Below, piece after piece: positions 62,480-64,000 of a stretch of DNA of 64,000 nt. The DNA lies in the NCBI GenBank assembly GCA_030248195.1, contig JASAND010008433.1, positions 25,839-89,838 on the forward strand, given 5' to 3'. Source of the DNA: Trissonchulus latispiculum. Its lineage: Eukaryota; Nematoda; Enoplea; Enoplida; Ironidae. How positions within the stretch are numbered: the stretch's first letter is position 1; each line of letters opens with the position of its first letter. The notes under the pieces were generated by a model. It saw only the letters and a list, made by a program, of their open reading frames with translations, had not been told where the DNA came from and made no database searches. Position numbers and translations under genes: made by a program.

Positions 62480-64000
62480 TATTCCAGGCAGGAAGCCCAG
62501 AAGTCTAAGGCTCCTACAATGGAATGTGGGGGCCGTCAAGGGAAAGAAAAAACTGCTGGAGAAATTGGCAGCCGACCTGAACCCTGACGTCATCCTTATC
62601 CAGGAAACCTGGCTCAAGCCGGGAGAGAAGACGGATATAGCGGGGTATGAAGAAATCAATGCCTACAGAAGGGTGGGCCGACAGCAGGGCCAAACCGCCG
62701 GGGGCGGAGTAGCCACCCTAATCAGGAAAGGTATCTCGTATGCCGCCGAGGACAGGACTTTTCTGGCGCCAGACGATGAAACCTCTGATCTGGTTTCCAT
62801 CCATCTACAGGCAAAAGGTGGGCCAATCCAGATCACCAACGTCTACGTCCCACCAATAAACAACGATGGCCTTGATCAGCGACAGCAACTATTTGATCCC
62901 TCCTACCTACCTGCTGGAAACAGGGCAATCATCTGCGGAGACTTTAACGCCCACTCCCCAACCTGGGACCCCTTCCAGCCCCTGGACAGACTGGGGGAAG
63001 CGGTTGAGGATTGGCTCTCCTCCAACTCAATGCAGATTGCAAATTCTCTGAAGCCGACCCGCATCAGCCCACAAACTGGGGGACGATCTGCCCCAGACTT
63101 GACGTTGCTCCATCCAGCCTGGGACACCAAATACAACTGGCATGTGCTGGACACGTGCATCTCGGACCATTACCCAATCATCTGTGACATCAGCCTGACT
63201 ACCGAGCTGAGTGTCCCCCGCGCTGCTAACTACTACTGCTACCGAAAGGCCAACTGGCCGCTGTTCCAAGATACCATTCGGCGCCAACTGAGCCTGAGGC
63301 CTGCGGATACGTATACCAGCCCGCATAAACTAAACCGGTGGTTCACGGAAGTAGTCACCAAGGCAGCAACAGTTGCAATACCCAAAAACAGGAGGCGCCA
63401 ACCCAAAGTCTGGTGGAGTGATCAATTGACCCAAGCCCTCAGAACTGCGAGAGATCTGAAACGTCGCTTTGTGGCCAACCGAAATGAAGACAATCGTCAC
63501 GCCTGGATCCAGGCAGAGCGATCTCTGAAGAATCTAATTATGGAAGGAGAAGAAGAAGACATGGCAGGACTTTGTGTCCACCCTTAGTCTTCGCAGTGAT
63601 CCCTCTAAAGTGATGCGTACCGTCAAAGCCATTGATGGTAAAATGGATAAAGTGAACTCATACGAAGCTATCCGCAGAGGTAACAAGCTTCTTGTTTCGA
63701 ACAAAGCCAAGGCCGACGGATTCATCAAGGAATACGCATCCGTTAGCCACTTGAAAGAGCGACCGGAAGACCGAGTGACCAAACGAAAGAACAAATCTCG
63801 CCTGAAGCGGAGCTGCCACTGCAAACTGGAGAATGCTACCCAATTCTGCCAACCCTTCCAGCTGGGAGAGCTGCACTACGCTATCAGTCAACTGGAAGTC
63901 AGGAAAGCTGCAGGCATGGACGTTATATCTAACGAAATGTTGATGAATCTTGGAAAGGATGGTAATCTTCTTTTGCTAGAACTGTTTAATCTCTCTTGGA
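62480..64000 (+). pseudogene. LINE AP endonuclease and start of reverse transcriptase (partial)
   Basis: The endonuclease frame starts LRLLQWNVGAVK and has IQETWLKPG, GDFNAHSPTWDP, SAPDLTLLHP and SDHYPIICD, all standard APE motifs. A frame change near 63545, in a GAAGAAGAAGA run, ends this frame at 63587; the correct continuation (WQDFVSTLSLRSDPSKV) runs on to the window edge and includes the first RT motif KAAGMDVISNEML near 63905. The order of leader, EN and RT and the QWN start resemble the I/Ingi-like group; the clade is an inference. Confidence 0.85.

Larger units (their letters stand above)
61791..64000 (+). mobile_element. Third LINE, 5' part, with 2A motif
   Basis: After a G-rich junction near 61791 the element encodes a leader with a hydrophobic stretch and 2A motif, a PHD-like finger, an AP endonuclease and the start of a reverse transcriptase that runs off the window. 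At least two frame changes are present. Confidence 0.85.

Overview
The window is animal nuclear DNA, probably from an invertebrate with a repeat-rich genome. The evidence is spliced genes with GT-AG introns and animal orthologues (an SR splicing factor, a globin and CDC26), three non-LTR retrotransposons with AP-endonuclease and reverse transcriptase, a Ty3/gypsy element, tRNA-derived SINEs with a TTGAGCAAG core, and many TIR and rolling-circle-like elements. The species cannot be named from the sequence.

Layout. 1-7.5 kb: a decayed minus-strand Ty3/gypsy element, split inside its gag zinc knuckle by a 3.75-kb TIR element (7-bp target duplication) that carries an intact 1,010-aa LINE polymerase ORF. 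7.6-14.3 kb: minisatellites, homopolymers and then about 5.4 kb of non-coding DNA with many perfect short stem-loops. 17.96-20.62 kb: a two-exon globin gene (+) whose product starts MGN and has a ~100-aa N-terminal extension. 21.79-23.84 kb: a minus-strand CDC26 (APC/C subunit) gene, convergent with the globin, with a TIR element in its intron that itself contains a hAT-type MITE. 24.2-26.6 kb: an inverted-repeat element. 28.0-32.7 kb: a nearly intact LINE whose ORF1 joins a PHD-like finger, a NADAR (YbiA-like) domain and two CCHC knuckles. 34.8-35.9 kb: a foldback element with 301-bp arms. 36.5-40.0 kb: two head-to-tail 1.7-kb units, each ending in a hairpin plus CTAA.

41.5-57.8 kb: one minus-strand gene of five exons, an SRSF3/Rbp1-like SR protein of 180 aa. 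Four of its exons are only 69-108 nt, and its introns hold SINEs, TIR elements, minisatellites and rolling-circle-like repeats. 58-61.8 kb: a palindrome, a C-rich repeat and two tandem rolling-circle-like units. 61.8-64 kb: the 5' part of a third LINE, with a 2A ribosome-skipping motif and a PHD-like finger, cut by the window edge.

The host genes are unrelated to each other in function: oxygen or redox chemistry, cell-cycle ubiquitin ligase, and splicing. Most of the remaining sequence is mobile DNA, much of it nested, so relative insertion order can be read at several places.
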